Below are positions 1 through 7,077 of a DNA stretch of 20,119 nucleotides, piece after piece. A program made the translations under genes and the position numbers. How positions within the stretch are numbered: the stretch's first letter is position 1; each line of letters opens with the position of its first letter. Location: NCBI GenBank assembly GCA_025935515.1, contig JAICVC010000020.1, forward strand, positions 1-20,119, read 5' to 3'. The notes beneath the pieces are model-generated. The model made no database searches, was not told where the DNA came from, and saw only the letters and a program-made list of their open reading frames with translations. This stretch comes from Sphingomonas sp. (GTDB taxonomy: Bacteria > Pseudomonadota > Alphaproteobacteria > Sphingomonadales > Sphingomonadaceae).

Positions 1-407
1 CGCTCGTGTTTGAGGAAGCCAACTTCGGCCTGCAGAAAATCAATCAGTGCGTCGGAGCGAGGAACAACCGGCCCTTCGATGACCTGCTCCTCCAACATGG
101 CCTTCATTAACTCGTGAGAAGCCATAACAGTGCGTGCCAGCCGCTTCCCGACCACTCGGCGTAACCTCCACCACGACGCACTCAAAAGGTCGGAAAGCGT
201 CGGGAATTCTCGTAGAAGAGAACGAGCTGTGGTTGCTGGGTCGGCGACACCCAAGGCATCGAAGAATTCAGCGAGCGCCTTAGCAGACGAATTCCATTCA
301 ACAGCCTCAGCCTGCCTTAATGATGGGAGCTCAGGTCGATTCTTGAAGTTGAAGGCAGGTCGGTCACTATCTCTAAGCGATAGGTCGCTGTCATCGTTTT
401 TGATCAC
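1..407 (-). CDS. RadC-like (JAB-domain) protein, C-terminus beyond the window
   Basis: The minus-strand frame is open from 476 to the window edge. It reads as a RadC-family protein: a helical region with GVADPATTARSLLREF and a hairpin-like RLRRVVGKRLARTV segment, then an ELMKAMLEEQVIEGPVV linker and RSDALIDFLQAEVGFLKHE, which matches the entry into the JAB/MPN domain. The metal-binding HxH region would lie outside the window. There is no ATG before codon 95. The GTG at 405-407 gives a plausible start, but the frame stays open to 476, so the true start is uncertain. RadC-like proteins are common on mobile elements and in accessory regions, and their biochemical role is unsettled. The expected full length of about 230-250 residues fits 135 residues here plus a JAB domain. 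The plus-strand frame over this region is its shadow. Confidence 0.68.
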   Translation of the reverse strand, partial: MIKNDDSDLSLRDSDRPAFNFKNRPELPSLRQAEAVEWNSSAKALAEFFDALGVADPATTARSLLREFPTLSDLLSASWWRLRRVVGKRLARTVMASHELMKAMLEEQVIEGPVVPRSDALIDFLQAEVGFLKHE

Positions 408-527
408 GTACCGTCCATGGTTCCGGGTTCTTGCGCCCGCTCGATTCGGCTTAGTCGGTTTTGGAGATAAATTTCTTCAAGTCAATTGATTCACATAATT
501 GAGTTATTCTCAGAAAAGCCGGTTACT

Positions 528-1301
528 CTATTCAACACGGAAGGAGAGGAGAACGAACCGCGCCGGTGCAGTCGCATAGAGACCATGACCGAGGCCAGTT
601 CCGCCGCCGAATGTGAATCCGATTCGGTCAGCATTGTCTTTGGCCTTTTGGAAATCGGATGGATGTGTGGCGGCTGTCTTTGTCATTACTGACGTCCAGG
701 GGCCATCCAGCTGGACCGTCAGCTCATGCTCTCCGGGGGTGATCGGCATGGGTGACGCATATGAAGCCCACCAACGGTATCCATCGGTATCCCAGTCGTC
801 GCCCCTTCGTTGAATGTACGGTGTCGGACCCACGGAAATGTACTCTGGGCAGCAAGGCGGAACGAGCAGTGTCTCGGGGTCCATCTCAATCCGGTATTTC
901 ATCACAAAGCGAGACCTCCCGCTGAGTGACCCAAAGCGGAACGTGACGTAGTGAACCGATCCCGGACTTAGCGGGAAATCGAAATACCAGTGGTCTCCGT
1001 CCTGGTATGGACGCAGCGGTAATCCGGACGAGTAATTCTTCCCGTCGATAACCGGGCCGATTTCCCAAGCGGCAGCGTTCGTCGCCAATTCGACCGGCAC
1101 CGCGGTAGGCGTTGGTGTTGGCGTAGGCGTAGGCGTAGGCGAGGAAGTTGGCGTGGGTGTCGCCGGATCCGAAATCGGAGCCGGCGCACTTGGGCCGGTG
1201 CTGCTGCTTCCGCCGCAGCTAAAGCCGGAAAGTGCGAACCCAACGGATACGATCTTAAGGCCAAGCTGTGCTGGCCTGTATTTAGATAATAATAGTCCCA
1301 C
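528..1301 (-). CDS. Putative lipoprotein with Pro-Thr repeat stalk
   Basis: This 257-residue protein starts at a GTG (1299-1301) without a clear Shine-Dalgarno. The N-terminus has a short hydrophobic stretch ending in LSGFSCGGSSS, an imperfect lipobox: Cys29 is preceded by Ser and Phe rather than the usual small residues. A low-complexity linker of Pro-Thr dipeptides (roughly residues 42-68) follows; at DNA level it is a tandem GTAGGC-type hexamer repeat on the plus strand (about 1108-1160). The rest (about 75-257) is a Trp/Tyr-rich, probably beta-sheet domain with no family I recognise. A surface-exposed lipoprotein with a flexible stalk is the simplest reading. It sits in the same orientation as the RadC-like gene with a gap of about 120 bp. 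The function is unknown. Confidence 0.6.
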   Translation of the reverse strand: MGLLLSKYRPAQLGLKIVSVGFALSGFSCGGSSSTGPSAPAPISDPATPTPTSSPTPTPTPTPTPTAVPVELATNAAAWEIGPVIDGKNYSSGLPLRPYQDGDHWYFDFPLSPGSVHYVTFRFGSLSGRSRFVMKYRIEMDPETLLVPPCCPEYISVGPTPYIQRRGDDWDTDGYRWWASYASPMPITPGEHELTVQLDGPWTSVMTKTAATHPSDFQKAKDNADRIGFTFGGGTGLGHGLYATAPARFVLLSFRVE

Positions 1302-1668
1302 GCAAACATGCGTAAAACTCGTCTCGAAAATAAGTAATTGGAATTGAGTCCGAATTGACTCGTCTGTGTATATCTATAGTAAAAATTGGTCGAAAATGGA
1401 TGTATTTACTTAAGTTCTGTCCAATTCAGACAGCGCGTCTTCCCGCCTGCGCAGCGACGCAGTGGTCGGGCACAGTCCAAGGTCATGAAATAGAAAGCCT
1501 CGACCTACAGCCCATCTAAAGGCGCTCGGTGAGAGTGACTTCGCCGGCGGTTTACGAGGGCCCGTGCGTATCTCACCGAGAAGCACGATGAGCTAGTCGA
1601 GGTCGCCGCTGCTCAAGCGCGCCGGCGAGTTCGCGACATTCTTCAGAGCCGAAAGAAGTCTCGGCGGA
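1302..1668. other. Gene-poor stretch, AT-rich on its left side
   Basis: Between the lipoprotein and the small Ala/Pro-rich protein there is no complete gene. Bases 1302-1420 are clearly AT-richer than the surroundings and contain TATATCTATAG-like sequence, so they may hold the promoter of the minus-strand lipoprotein gene; no -35/-10 pair is clear enough to call. From about 1440 the sequence becomes GC-rich again and contains the possible coding remnant annotated separately. Confidence 0.5.
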
Positions 1669-1676
1669 TCAGGTAG
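1539..1676 (+). pseudogene. Possible 3' remnant of a degraded gene
   Basis: A short open frame without a start codon begins after the TGA at 1536-1538 and ends at the TAG at 1674-1676. Its translation is strongly helical and charged, with ARAYLTEKHDELVEVAAAQA followed by an Arg/Lys-rich end (RDILQSRKKSRRIR), and looks like a genuine C-terminus rather than random sequence. In another frame immediately upstream, VRVTSPAVYEG also looks protein-like, so a frameshifted remnant is possible. It overlaps the end of the minus-strand gene at 1669 by 8 bp. I cannot name the parent family. Confidence 0.25.
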
Positions 1677-2037
1677 GGCTGTTTGGTGTCGGAACAGGCG
1701 CGGCGCCGCCCGAGCCGCTGTGGGTCAGCGCGATTGCGATCAGCGCGAACCAGATGAGGACGCCGATGAGCTCACCGGAGATGGCCGGGCCGCCGGCAGC
1801 ATAGGCCGCGGGTGGTGGCGGCGGCGGGACGTCGGCGGGTTGGGCGGCTGCATTGGCTCCGCCGAGGGCAACCGCCCGGGTCGAGCTCATCGCGCTCAGC
1901 ATCATCCACGGGCTCGGGGCCTGGGTCTGTACCGCCGGCGCCGGCGCCGGCGGCGCCGCGGCGACTGCAGCGGTCGAGGTTCCGACCAGCGCGGCCGAAA
2001 CGAGAACGGAAGTGATCAACCTTGGCGTCGAACGCAT
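1669..2037 (-). CDS. Small exported Ala/Pro-rich membrane protein
   Basis: This 122-residue protein starts at the ATG at 2035-2037, preceded by a good Shine-Dalgarno (GAGGAG, about 7 nt upstream). Residues 1-27 form a typical Sec signal peptide ending in AVAA. A Pro/Ala-rich segment follows, including a run of six prolines near residues 71-76. Residues 89-106 (ELIGVLIWFALIAIALTHSG region) form one hydrophobic helix, and the tail is short and rich in Gly, Pro and Ser. The repeated GCCGGC units in the DNA at about 1936-1958 encode the Pro-Ala stretch. The role is unknown. It faces away from the PEP-CTERM gene, so the 2038-2255 gap probably carries promoters for both. Confidence 0.6.
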   Translation of the reverse strand: MRSTPRLITSVLVSAALVGTSTAAVAAAPPAPAPAVQTQAPSPWMMLSAMSSTRAVALGGANAAAQPADVPPPPPPAAYAAGGPAISGELIGVLIWFALIAIALTHSGSGGAAPVPTPNSPT

Positions 2038-2172
2038 CTCGTCACTCCTCGGGACAGCGAACCCTTACTCGTTTGCGCAATCGTTATCGACCGGATTTGG
2101 CGTGAATAAAGCACAATCCAACGTCGATGAAAACAAGTCCGTTCTGAAGTTTCTAATTACGGAGGGTCACCA

Positions 2173-2200
2173 AGCGGTTAAGCGGCGCCGTTGAACCGCT
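2173..2200. repeat. Inverted repeat in the 2038-2255 intergenic region
   Basis: AGCGGTT (2173-2179) is matched by AACCGCT (2194-2200) around a 14-nt centre that itself contains the palindrome CGGCGCCG. It lies upstream of the PEP-CTERM gene, about 55 bp before the start codon. It could be an operator or a hairpin in the leader; no T-run follows on either strand, so an intrinsic terminator is unlikely. Confidence 0.35.
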
Positions 2201-2255
2201 GGCGGCAAGCAAACCACAGACCGCGGCGGGGGGCATCCTGAAGAGGGGAAGCCCA

Positions 2256-2909
2256 ATGAGAAATCTCCGGCTTGCTGTGGCCTTCTTGCCTTTGCTCATG
2301 AGCGCGCCTGCCGCGGCGGTGTCGATCACCGTGGCCGACCCGGTCGGCGACATCCTGCCCAGCTTCATCGGCAGCGGCAGCGCCGATCTCGACGTCACCA
2401 GCTTTTCGGTGAGCCTCGATCCGAGCGCCACCACTTTCTCCCTTGGCGCTGTGCTGGCGGGGGACATCAATCCGGCGCTTGCCGGCTTTTACGTGATCGG
2501 GGTCAACACCGGTGCCGGGGCAATCCGCCCGTTCACCGGAATCGGCGAGCCGAACGTCACCTTCGACCAGGTCATCATCGTCCAGAAGAACGGCACCGCG
2601 ACGGTTGGCGGCACTTCGCTCACGACCTTGATGTCGGGCAACCAGTTCATCGTCAGCGTGCCGCTCTCGCTGCTGCCGTCTACCGGCGCGACGCCGCAGA
2701 ATTACGGGTTCAACATCTGGCCGCGTGAGGGCGCGGTGGTCACCAACAATAGCCAGATCACCGATTTCGCGCCCAACAACGCCCTGCTGGCGGTCAACGG
2801 CGTGTTCGTGCCCGAACCGGCAAGCTGGCTGATGATGCTGCTCGGCTTCGGACTGATCGGCGGGATGATGCGGTTCCGGCGCAAGAGGCCCCTGGCGCAG
2901 ATCGCCTGA
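2256..2909 (+). CDS. PEP-CTERM sorting domain-containing protein
   Basis: This 217-residue secreted protein starts at the ATG at 2256, preceded by AGAGGGGAAG. Residues 1-21 are a signal peptide (LAVAFLPLLMSAPAAA). The body, about 22-180, is rich in Gly, Ser, Thr and Val with DPVGDI and FSLGAVLAGDI segments, as in beta-rich surface proteins. The C-terminus has the full sorting signal: PEPASW (186-191), a hydrophobic helix (LMMLLGFGLIGGMM) and a basic end (RFRRKR). In this family exosortase/EpsH-type enzymes recognise the signal during export, often in exopolysaccharide-producing bacteria. No exosortase is in the window, but a polysaccharide cluster lies 3 kb downstream. The specific function is unknown. 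Confidence 0.85.
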   Translation: MRNLRLAVAFLPLLMSAPAAAVSITVADPVGDILPSFIGSGSADLDVTSFSVSLDPSATTFSLGAVLAGDINPALAGFYVIGVNTGAGAIRPFTGIGEPNVTFDQVIIVQKNGTATVGGTSLTTLMSGNQFIVSVPLSLLPSTGATPQNYGFNIWPREGAVVTNNSQITDFAPNNALLAVNGVFVPEPASWLMMLLGFGLIGGMMRFRRKRPLAQIA

Positions 2910-2915
2910 GCGATC
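2900..2915. terminator. Hairpin between convergent PEP-CTERM gene and rimO
   Basis: GATCGC (2900-2905) and GCGATC (2910-2915) form a six-pair stem with a CTGA loop that contains the stop codon of the PEP-CTERM gene. The two genes end only 6 bp apart, so a bidirectional terminator here is reasonable. There is no proper T-run on either side, which makes termination by this hairpin alone doubtful. Confidence 0.35.
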
Positions 2916-4265
2916 TTACAGCGGCACGCCGTAGAGGTCGTGCTCGTCGCTGTCTTCGACCCTCGCTGGCACGATGTCGCCGGGTTGGAGCCCGCCGGCG
3001 TCGCGCAAGTGGACTTCGCCGTCGATTTCCGGAGCGTCCGCCTTCGACCGTCCCGTCGCGCCGCCCGTCTCCTCGTCGACCCGGTCGATCAGAACGTCGA
3101 CGGTCGAGCCGACCTTCGCGGCCAGCTTTTCCGCCGAGATTCGCGCGGACAGCGCCATCACGGCCTCGTAGCGCTCCTGCTTGGTATCCTCCGGAACCTG
3201 CTCGGCCATCGACGTCGCGGGCGCGCCGTCGACCGCCTCGAACTTGAACGCGCCGACGCGGTCGAGCCGGGCTTCCTCGAGCCATGCCAGCAGGTAGGCG
3301 ACATCCTCATCGGTCTCACCGGGGAAGCCGACCACGAAGCTTGACCGAATCGCGAGGCCGGGCACCTGCTCGCGCCAGGAGCGAATGCGCTCCAGCACCT
3401 TGGCGTCGTTCGCGGGGCGCCGCATCGCGCGCAGCACCCTGGGGCTCGCGTGCTGGAACGGGATGTCGAGATAAGGAAGCACGAGCCCGTCCGCCATCAG
3501 CGGGATCACGTCGTTCACATGGGGGTAGGGGTAGACGTAGTGCAGGCGGACCCAGACGCTTCCTGAAGCGCCGCCGAGCTTGCCGAGCTCGCGCGACAGG
3601 TCGGTCATGTGGGCCCGGACTTCCTCGCCCTTCCACAGACGCGGTTGATGGCGGATGTCGACGCCGTAGGCCGACGTGTCCTGGCTGATGACCAGCAGCT
3701 CCCTGGTGCCGGCGGCGACGAGCTTCTCGGCTTCGCGCAGGATCGCGTCGGGACGGCGGCTGACCAGGTCGCCGCGCAGGTGCGGGATGATGCAGAAGGC
3801 GCAGCGGTGGTTGCAGCCCTCGGAAATCTTCAAATAGCTGTAGTGACGCGGAGTGAGCTTCAGGCCGGCTTCCGGCACCAGGTCGATGAACGGGGAGGGG
3901 ACGGGCGGCGCGGCCTCGTGTACCGCCGCGACCACCTCTTCGTACTGTTGCGGGCCGGTGACCGCGAGCACGTCGGGGAAGCGGTTGCGGATGACGTCGG
4001 CTTCCTTGCCCATGCAGCCAGTGACCACCACGCGGCCGTTCTCGGCGATCGCTTCGCCGATCGCCTCGAGGCTCTCCTCCTTGGCGGAATCGAGGAAGCC
4101 GCAGGTGTTGACCAGCACCACGTCGGCGCCGGCGTAATCGGGCGACATGTCGTAGCCGTCGGCGCGCAGCTTGGTCATGATCCGCTCGCTGTCGACCAGG
4201 GCCTTGGGACAGCCGAGCGAGACCAGCCCGACGCGCGGGGGCTTTGGGAGTGTCGTGACGTTCAT
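2916..4265 (-). CDS. rimO: Ribosomal protein S12 methylthiotransferase RimO
   Basis: RimO is a radical SAM enzyme with two 4Fe-4S clusters that adds a methylthio group to a conserved aspartate of ribosomal protein S12. The N-terminal UPF0004 domain has its three cluster cysteines in SLGCPK, VNTCGF and TGCMGK (28, 64 and 93, counted from the alternative ATG at 4292). The radical SAM motif CNHRCAFC gives Cys160, 164 and 167. GLKLTPRHYSYLKISEGCNH, IPHLRGDLVSR and the C-terminal TRAM-like region (VDVLIDRVDEE to the HDLYGVPL end) are all characteristic. I chose the ATG at 4263-4265 (MNVTTLPKPPRVG), nearest to the conserved start; the ATG at 4292 would add nine residues. Neither has a strong Shine-Dalgarno. 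Length is about 449 residues, normal for the family. It stands alone, convergent with the PEP-CTERM gene. Confidence 0.95.
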   Translation of the reverse strand: MNVTTLPKPPRVGLVSLGCPKALVDSERIMTKLRADGYDMSPDYAGADVVLVNTCGFLDSAKEESLEAIGEAIAENGRVVVTGCMGKEADVIRNRFPDVLAVTGPQQYEEVVAAVHEAAPPVPSPFIDLVPEAGLKLTPRHYSYLKISEGCNHRCAFCIIPHLRGDLVSRRPDAILREAEKLVAAGTRELLVISQDTSAYGVDIRHQPRLWKGEEVRAHMTDLSRELGKLGGASGSVWVRLHYVYPYPHVNDVIPLMADGLVLPYLDIPFQHASPRVLRAMRRPANDAKVLERIRSWREQVPGLAIRSSFVVGFPGETDEDVAYLLAWLEEARLDRVGAFKFEAVDGAPATSMAEQVPEDTKQERYEAVMALSARISAEKLAAKVGSTVDVLIDRVDEETGGATGRSKADAPEIDGEVHLRDAGGLQPGDIVPARVEDSDEHDLYGVPL

Positions 4266-4339
4266 TCGGAAGGGCCGCGCCAATATAGGCATTTTGCGGC
4301 GAAAACTAGGCGCTTGATGAGGCCTGGATCGGCGGGGAA

Positions 4340-4369
4340 AAAGGGCGCCCGTTCGTCACGGAGCCCTTT
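4340..4369 (-). terminator. Intrinsic terminator of the pirin gene
   Basis: Read on the minus strand, just after the pirin stop codon, AAAGGGC (4369-4363) pairs with GCCCTTT (4346-4340) and is followed by further Ts before a C-run. The stem is 7 bp with a GC-rich loop that can pair further. The position 4 bp downstream of the stop and the trailing T-run support rho-independent termination for the pirin transcript. Confidence 0.6.
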
Positions 4370-4372
4370 CGT

Positions 4373-5230
4373 TCAGGCGGCGACCCGGGCGAACCTGCCC
4401 GAGTTGAAATCGTCGATCGCCTGCCGGATTTCGGTTTCGCTGTTCATTACGAACGGGCCATATCCGACGACGGGCTCATCGATCGGTTCGCCGGTCATGA
4501 CCAGGAGGAGCGAATCGCCGTCGGTACGGACTCGCGCCCCGGCGCCGTCGCTCGAGAAGCGCGCGATCTCGGCTTCGCCCACGGCCTTGCCGCCGATCGT
4601 GACGTGACCCGAGAGAATCGCGATCATCGCATTGTGCCCCTCGGGCAGCGGCAGCTCGACATCAGCGCCGGCTTCGAGGCGGATGTCCCAAAGATTCACC
4701 GGCGTGAAGGTTGTCGCGGGGCCCTTGGTACCGGCGAAGTCGCCGGCAATGATCCGAGCCTTGCCGCCGGTCAGATCAACCGCCGGAATGTCGGCGCTCT
4801 TGATCGCCTGGTAGTGCGGCGGGGACATCTTGTCCTTTGCCGGCAGGTTAACCCACAGCTGGACCATCCGGAACGGCCCGCCGGTCTTCGTGAAGCCCTC
4901 CGAGTGGAACTCCTCATGGATGATCCCGCCCGCGGCGGTCATCCACTGGACATCGCCCGGACCAATGGTCCCGCCGCCACCGGTGGAATCCTTGTGGCTG
5001 ACCTCGCCGTCATAGACGATCGTCACCGTTTCAAACCCGCGGTGGGGATGGCTTCCGACTCCACGGGGTCGCCCGGCCGGCTCGAACAGATGCGGCCCGG
5101 CATAGTCGAACAGGAGGAACGGGCTGACGGCCGGCGCATCGCCGTTGTACCCGAACAGCGATCGGACCGGGAAGCCGTCGCCCACCCAATGGCGCCCTTG
5201 CGAGCGAAGGATTTCGAGAAGCTTTTTCAT
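4373..5230 (-). CDS. Pirin family cupin protein
   Basis: This 285-residue bicupin starts at the ATG at 5228-5230 (MKKLLEILRSQGRHWVGDGF). The frame stays open upstream to 5683, but that part is the shadow of the HxlR gene. The N-terminal cupin carries the metal ligands in HPHRGFET (His61, His63) and IIHEEFHSEGF (His105, Glu107), spaced as in E. coli YhhW. GPGDVQWMTAAGGIIHEE and FRMVQLWVNLP are family hallmarks, and the C-terminal pirin domain includes EGHNAMIAILSGHVTIGG. Some pirins have quercetin 2,3-dioxygenase activity; others act in redox or electrophile stress, and the substrate here is unknown. It is transcribed divergently from the HxlR regulator across a 45-bp gap, a common arrangement in which the regulator controls the pirin gene. 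Confidence 0.92.
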   Translation of the reverse strand: MKKLLEILRSQGRHWVGDGFPVRSLFGYNGDAPAVSPFLLFDYAGPHLFEPAGRPRGVGSHPHRGFETVTIVYDGEVSHKDSTGGGGTIGPGDVQWMTAAGGIIHEEFHSEGFTKTGGPFRMVQLWVNLPAKDKMSPPHYQAIKSADIPAVDLTGGKARIIAGDFAGTKGPATTFTPVNLWDIRLEAGADVELPLPEGHNAMIAILSGHVTIGGKAVGEAEIARFSSDGAGARVRTDGDSLLLVMTGEPIDEPVVGYGPFVMNSETEIRQAIDDFNSGRFARVAA

Positions 5231-5275
5231 GGTGCGGATCCTTTTTCCGGCTTGGCTGAAGCCCATGTGTGGGGC
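5231..5275. promoter_or_regulatory. Shared control region between pirin and HxlR genes
   Basis: Only 45 bp separate the two divergent start codons, so the promoters and the operator must overlap this stretch or the coding ends. It contains GGATCCTTTTTCCGG, which supplies a GGAAAAAGGATCC leader (Shine-Dalgarno-like) upstream of the pirin ATG on the minus strand. HxlR-family proteins typically bind such short divergent regions. No clear -35/-10 pair can be assigned by eye. Confidence 0.45.
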
Positions 5276-5617
5276 ATGAGCGAAGCTGCAAGTACGGTCA
5301 TTGGAGATACTGCATTGAACGACGCTGGTTGCCCCGCCGAACGCATGATCCGGCTCCTCGAGGGGCGATGGCGGCCGATGGTCATTCATTGGCTGCTCCA
5401 GCGCAAAATGCGCTTCAACGAGCTGCAGCGGGCGCTCGGGCCCATCACCCACCGAACGCTGTCGCGAACCTTGAAGGAGATGGAGTCGGACGGGCTGGTG
5501 GAGCGGCGCGACCATGGCGAGATTCCCCCGCGGGTCGATTATAGCCTGACCGCGCGCGGGCGGTCCATCGAGCCGGTCCTCGTCGCGATGCACGAATGGG
5601 CGCTCAACAATCGCTGA
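5276..5617 (+). CDS. HxlR-family winged-helix transcriptional regulator
   Basis: This 113-residue protein starts at the ATG at 5276; the frame is open much further upstream only as a shadow of the pirin gene. The HxlR signature is complete: CPAERMIRLLEGRWRPMVIH (Cys19 is the conserved N-terminal cysteine used for redox sensing in members such as HypR), FNELQRALGPITHRTLSRTL as the recognition helix region, MESDGLVERR leading into the wing, and VDYSLTARGRSIEPVL at the C-terminal dimer helix. Its divergent pairing with pirin suggests it represses that gene and releases it under oxidative or electrophile stress. That control is inferred from the layout. Confidence 0.9.
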   Translation: MSEAASTVIGDTALNDAGCPAERMIRLLEGRWRPMVIHWLLQRKMRFNELQRALGPITHRTLSRTLKEMESDGLVERRDHGEIPPRVDYSLTARGRSIEPVLVAMHEWALNNR

Positions 5618-5657
5618 CGACCGCGCGGGCCTTGGGCGTTGAGGAACCGGCGCGATA

Positions 5658-5672
5658 GCGGCTAAGAGCCGC
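5658..5672. repeat. Hairpin between HxlR gene and ugd
   Basis: GCGGCT (5658-5663) and AGCCGC (5667-5672) form a tight stem with a three-base loop. It lies 40 bp after the HxlR stop and 29 bp before the ugd start. There is no T-run, so it is either part of the ugd leader or a weak terminator remnant. Confidence 0.35.
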
Positions 5673-5700
5673 CGGCTTACCACCGAAGGAAATTCCTAAA

Positions 5701-7014
5701 ATGCGTATCGCGATGATCGGCACCGGCTATGTCGGGCTCGTTTCCGGCGCCTGCTTCGCGGATTTCGGCCATCACGTCGCCTGCGTCGACAAGGATTCAT
5801 CCAAGATCGATCGGCTCAATGCGGGGGTCATGCCGATCTGGGAGCCGGGGCTGGAGGGGCTGGTCAAATCCAATGCCGAACGGGGTCGGCTGACCTTCAC
5901 CACCGACCTGCCTGGCGCCGTCGAAGGCGCCGAAGCCGTGTTCATCGCGGTGGGGACGCCGGCGCGCCGGGGCGATGGCCATGCCGATCTGACTTTCGTC
6001 TTCGAAGCGGTGCGCGAGTTGGCAAAGGTCATCAAGCCCGGCACGGTGGTCGTGACCAAGTCGACCGTTCCCGTCGGCACCGGCGACGAGATCGAACGCA
6101 TCCTGCGCGAGGAGGGCGTGACGGACGTGTCGGTTGCGTCGAACCCGGAGTTCCTGCGCGAGGGCGCCGCAATCGCCGACTTCAAGCATCCGGACCGCAT
6201 CGTAGTCGGTGCCGAGGACGACCGTGCGCAGGAGGTGCTGCGGGAAATCTATCGCCCGCTGTTCCTCAACCGGGCGCCGATCCTGATCACAGGCCGGCGC
6301 ACCGCCGAGCTGACCAAATATGCGGCCAACGCCTTCCTCGCGGTGAAGATCAGCTTCATCAACGAGATCGCGGACTTGTGCGAGGCGGTCGACGCCGACG
6401 TGCAGGACGTGGCGCGGGGGATCGGGCTCGACAACCGCATCGGGCCCAAGTTCCTTCACGCCGGGCCGGGCTATGGCGGCAGCTGCTTTCCCAAGGACAC
6501 GCTGGCGCTGCTCCAGACCGCCGACGCGGCCGGCGTGGACCAGCGGATCGTGCGGACGACGGTCGAGGTCAACGACGACCGGAAGAACGATATGGTCGAG
6601 CGGGTCGCGGGCGCGCTCGGCGGCGATGTAGCGGGCAAGCGGGTCGCGGTCCTCGGCCTCGCCTTCAAGCCCAACACCGACGACATGCGGGAGGCCCCGT
6701 CGATCCCGATCGTGACTGCGCTGGTCGAGCGCGGCGCGCAAGTGTCGGCCTACGATCCGGTCGCGCGCGAACAAGCCGAGAAGATCTTCAGCGGAGTCGA
6801 GTTCTCCGACGATGCCTATGCCGCGGCGGAAGGCGCCGACGCGCTGGTCATGGTCACCGAGTGGGACGAATTCCGCGCCCTCGACCTCGAGCGGGTTGCG
6901 GGCTCGCTGCGCGGCAAGGTGCTGGTCGACCTGCGCAACGTCTACGATCCCGGCGAGGCCGAAGCGGCCGGGCTTCGCTATTACGGGGTGGGCCGCGGCC
7001 GGCCGGGATCGTAA
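5701..7014 (+). CDS. ugd: UDP-glucose 6-dehydrogenase
   Basis: This enzyme oxidises UDP-glucose twice with NAD+ to UDP-glucuronate in the cytoplasm, supplying a uronic acid for surface polysaccharides. The 437-residue protein has the full family layout: the N-terminal Rossmann fold with GTGYVG (7-12) and an acidic residue at the end of the second strand (CVDKD, 28-32), VGTP (84-87), KSTVPVGT (120-127), SNPEFLREG (147-155), the central helix with LTKYAANAFLAVKISFINE, and the catalytic motif GPGYGGSCFPKD with Cys262. The C-terminal UDP-binding domain has VLGLAFKPNTDDMREAPS. The ATG at 5701 is preceded by GAAGGA about 10 nt upstream. It is the first gene of the polysaccharide cluster, 63 bp from the next dehydrogenase. 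Confidence 0.95.
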   Translation: MRIAMIGTGYVGLVSGACFADFGHHVACVDKDSSKIDRLNAGVMPIWEPGLEGLVKSNAERGRLTFTTDLPGAVEGAEAVFIAVGTPARRGDGHADLTFVFEAVRELAKVIKPGTVVVTKSTVPVGTGDEIERILREEGVTDVSVASNPEFLREGAAIADFKHPDRIVVGAEDDRAQEVLREIYRPLFLNRAPILITGRRTAELTKYAANAFLAVKISFINEIADLCEAVDADVQDVARGIGLDNRIGPKFLHAGPGYGGSCFPKDTLALLQTADAAGVDQRIVRTTVEVNDDRKNDMVERVAGALGGDVAGKRVAVLGLAFKPNTDDMREAPSIPIVTALVERGAQVSAYDPVAREQAEKIFSGVEFSDDAYAAAEGADALVMVTEWDEFRALDLERVAGSLRGKVLVDLRNVYDPGEAEAAGLRYYGVGRGRPGS

Positions 7015-7077
7015 CGAGTTGCATCCACTTCGGATGTGACCGTATCCGAAGCCGATTGTCTGGCTATAAGAGCGCGT

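Noticed and set aside
130..489. Plus-strand open frame at the left end
   Set aside because: The opposite strand encodes the coherent RadC-like protein; this frame is its antisense.
1108..1160. Tandem short repeats considered as a CRISPR or VNTR array
   Set aside because: The unit is a hexamer without spacers and encodes the Pro-Thr linker of the lipoprotein.
4604..5275. Upstream extension of the HxlR frame (about 220 codons)
   Set aside because: It runs antisense through the pirin gene; HxlR homology starts only at the ATG at 5276.
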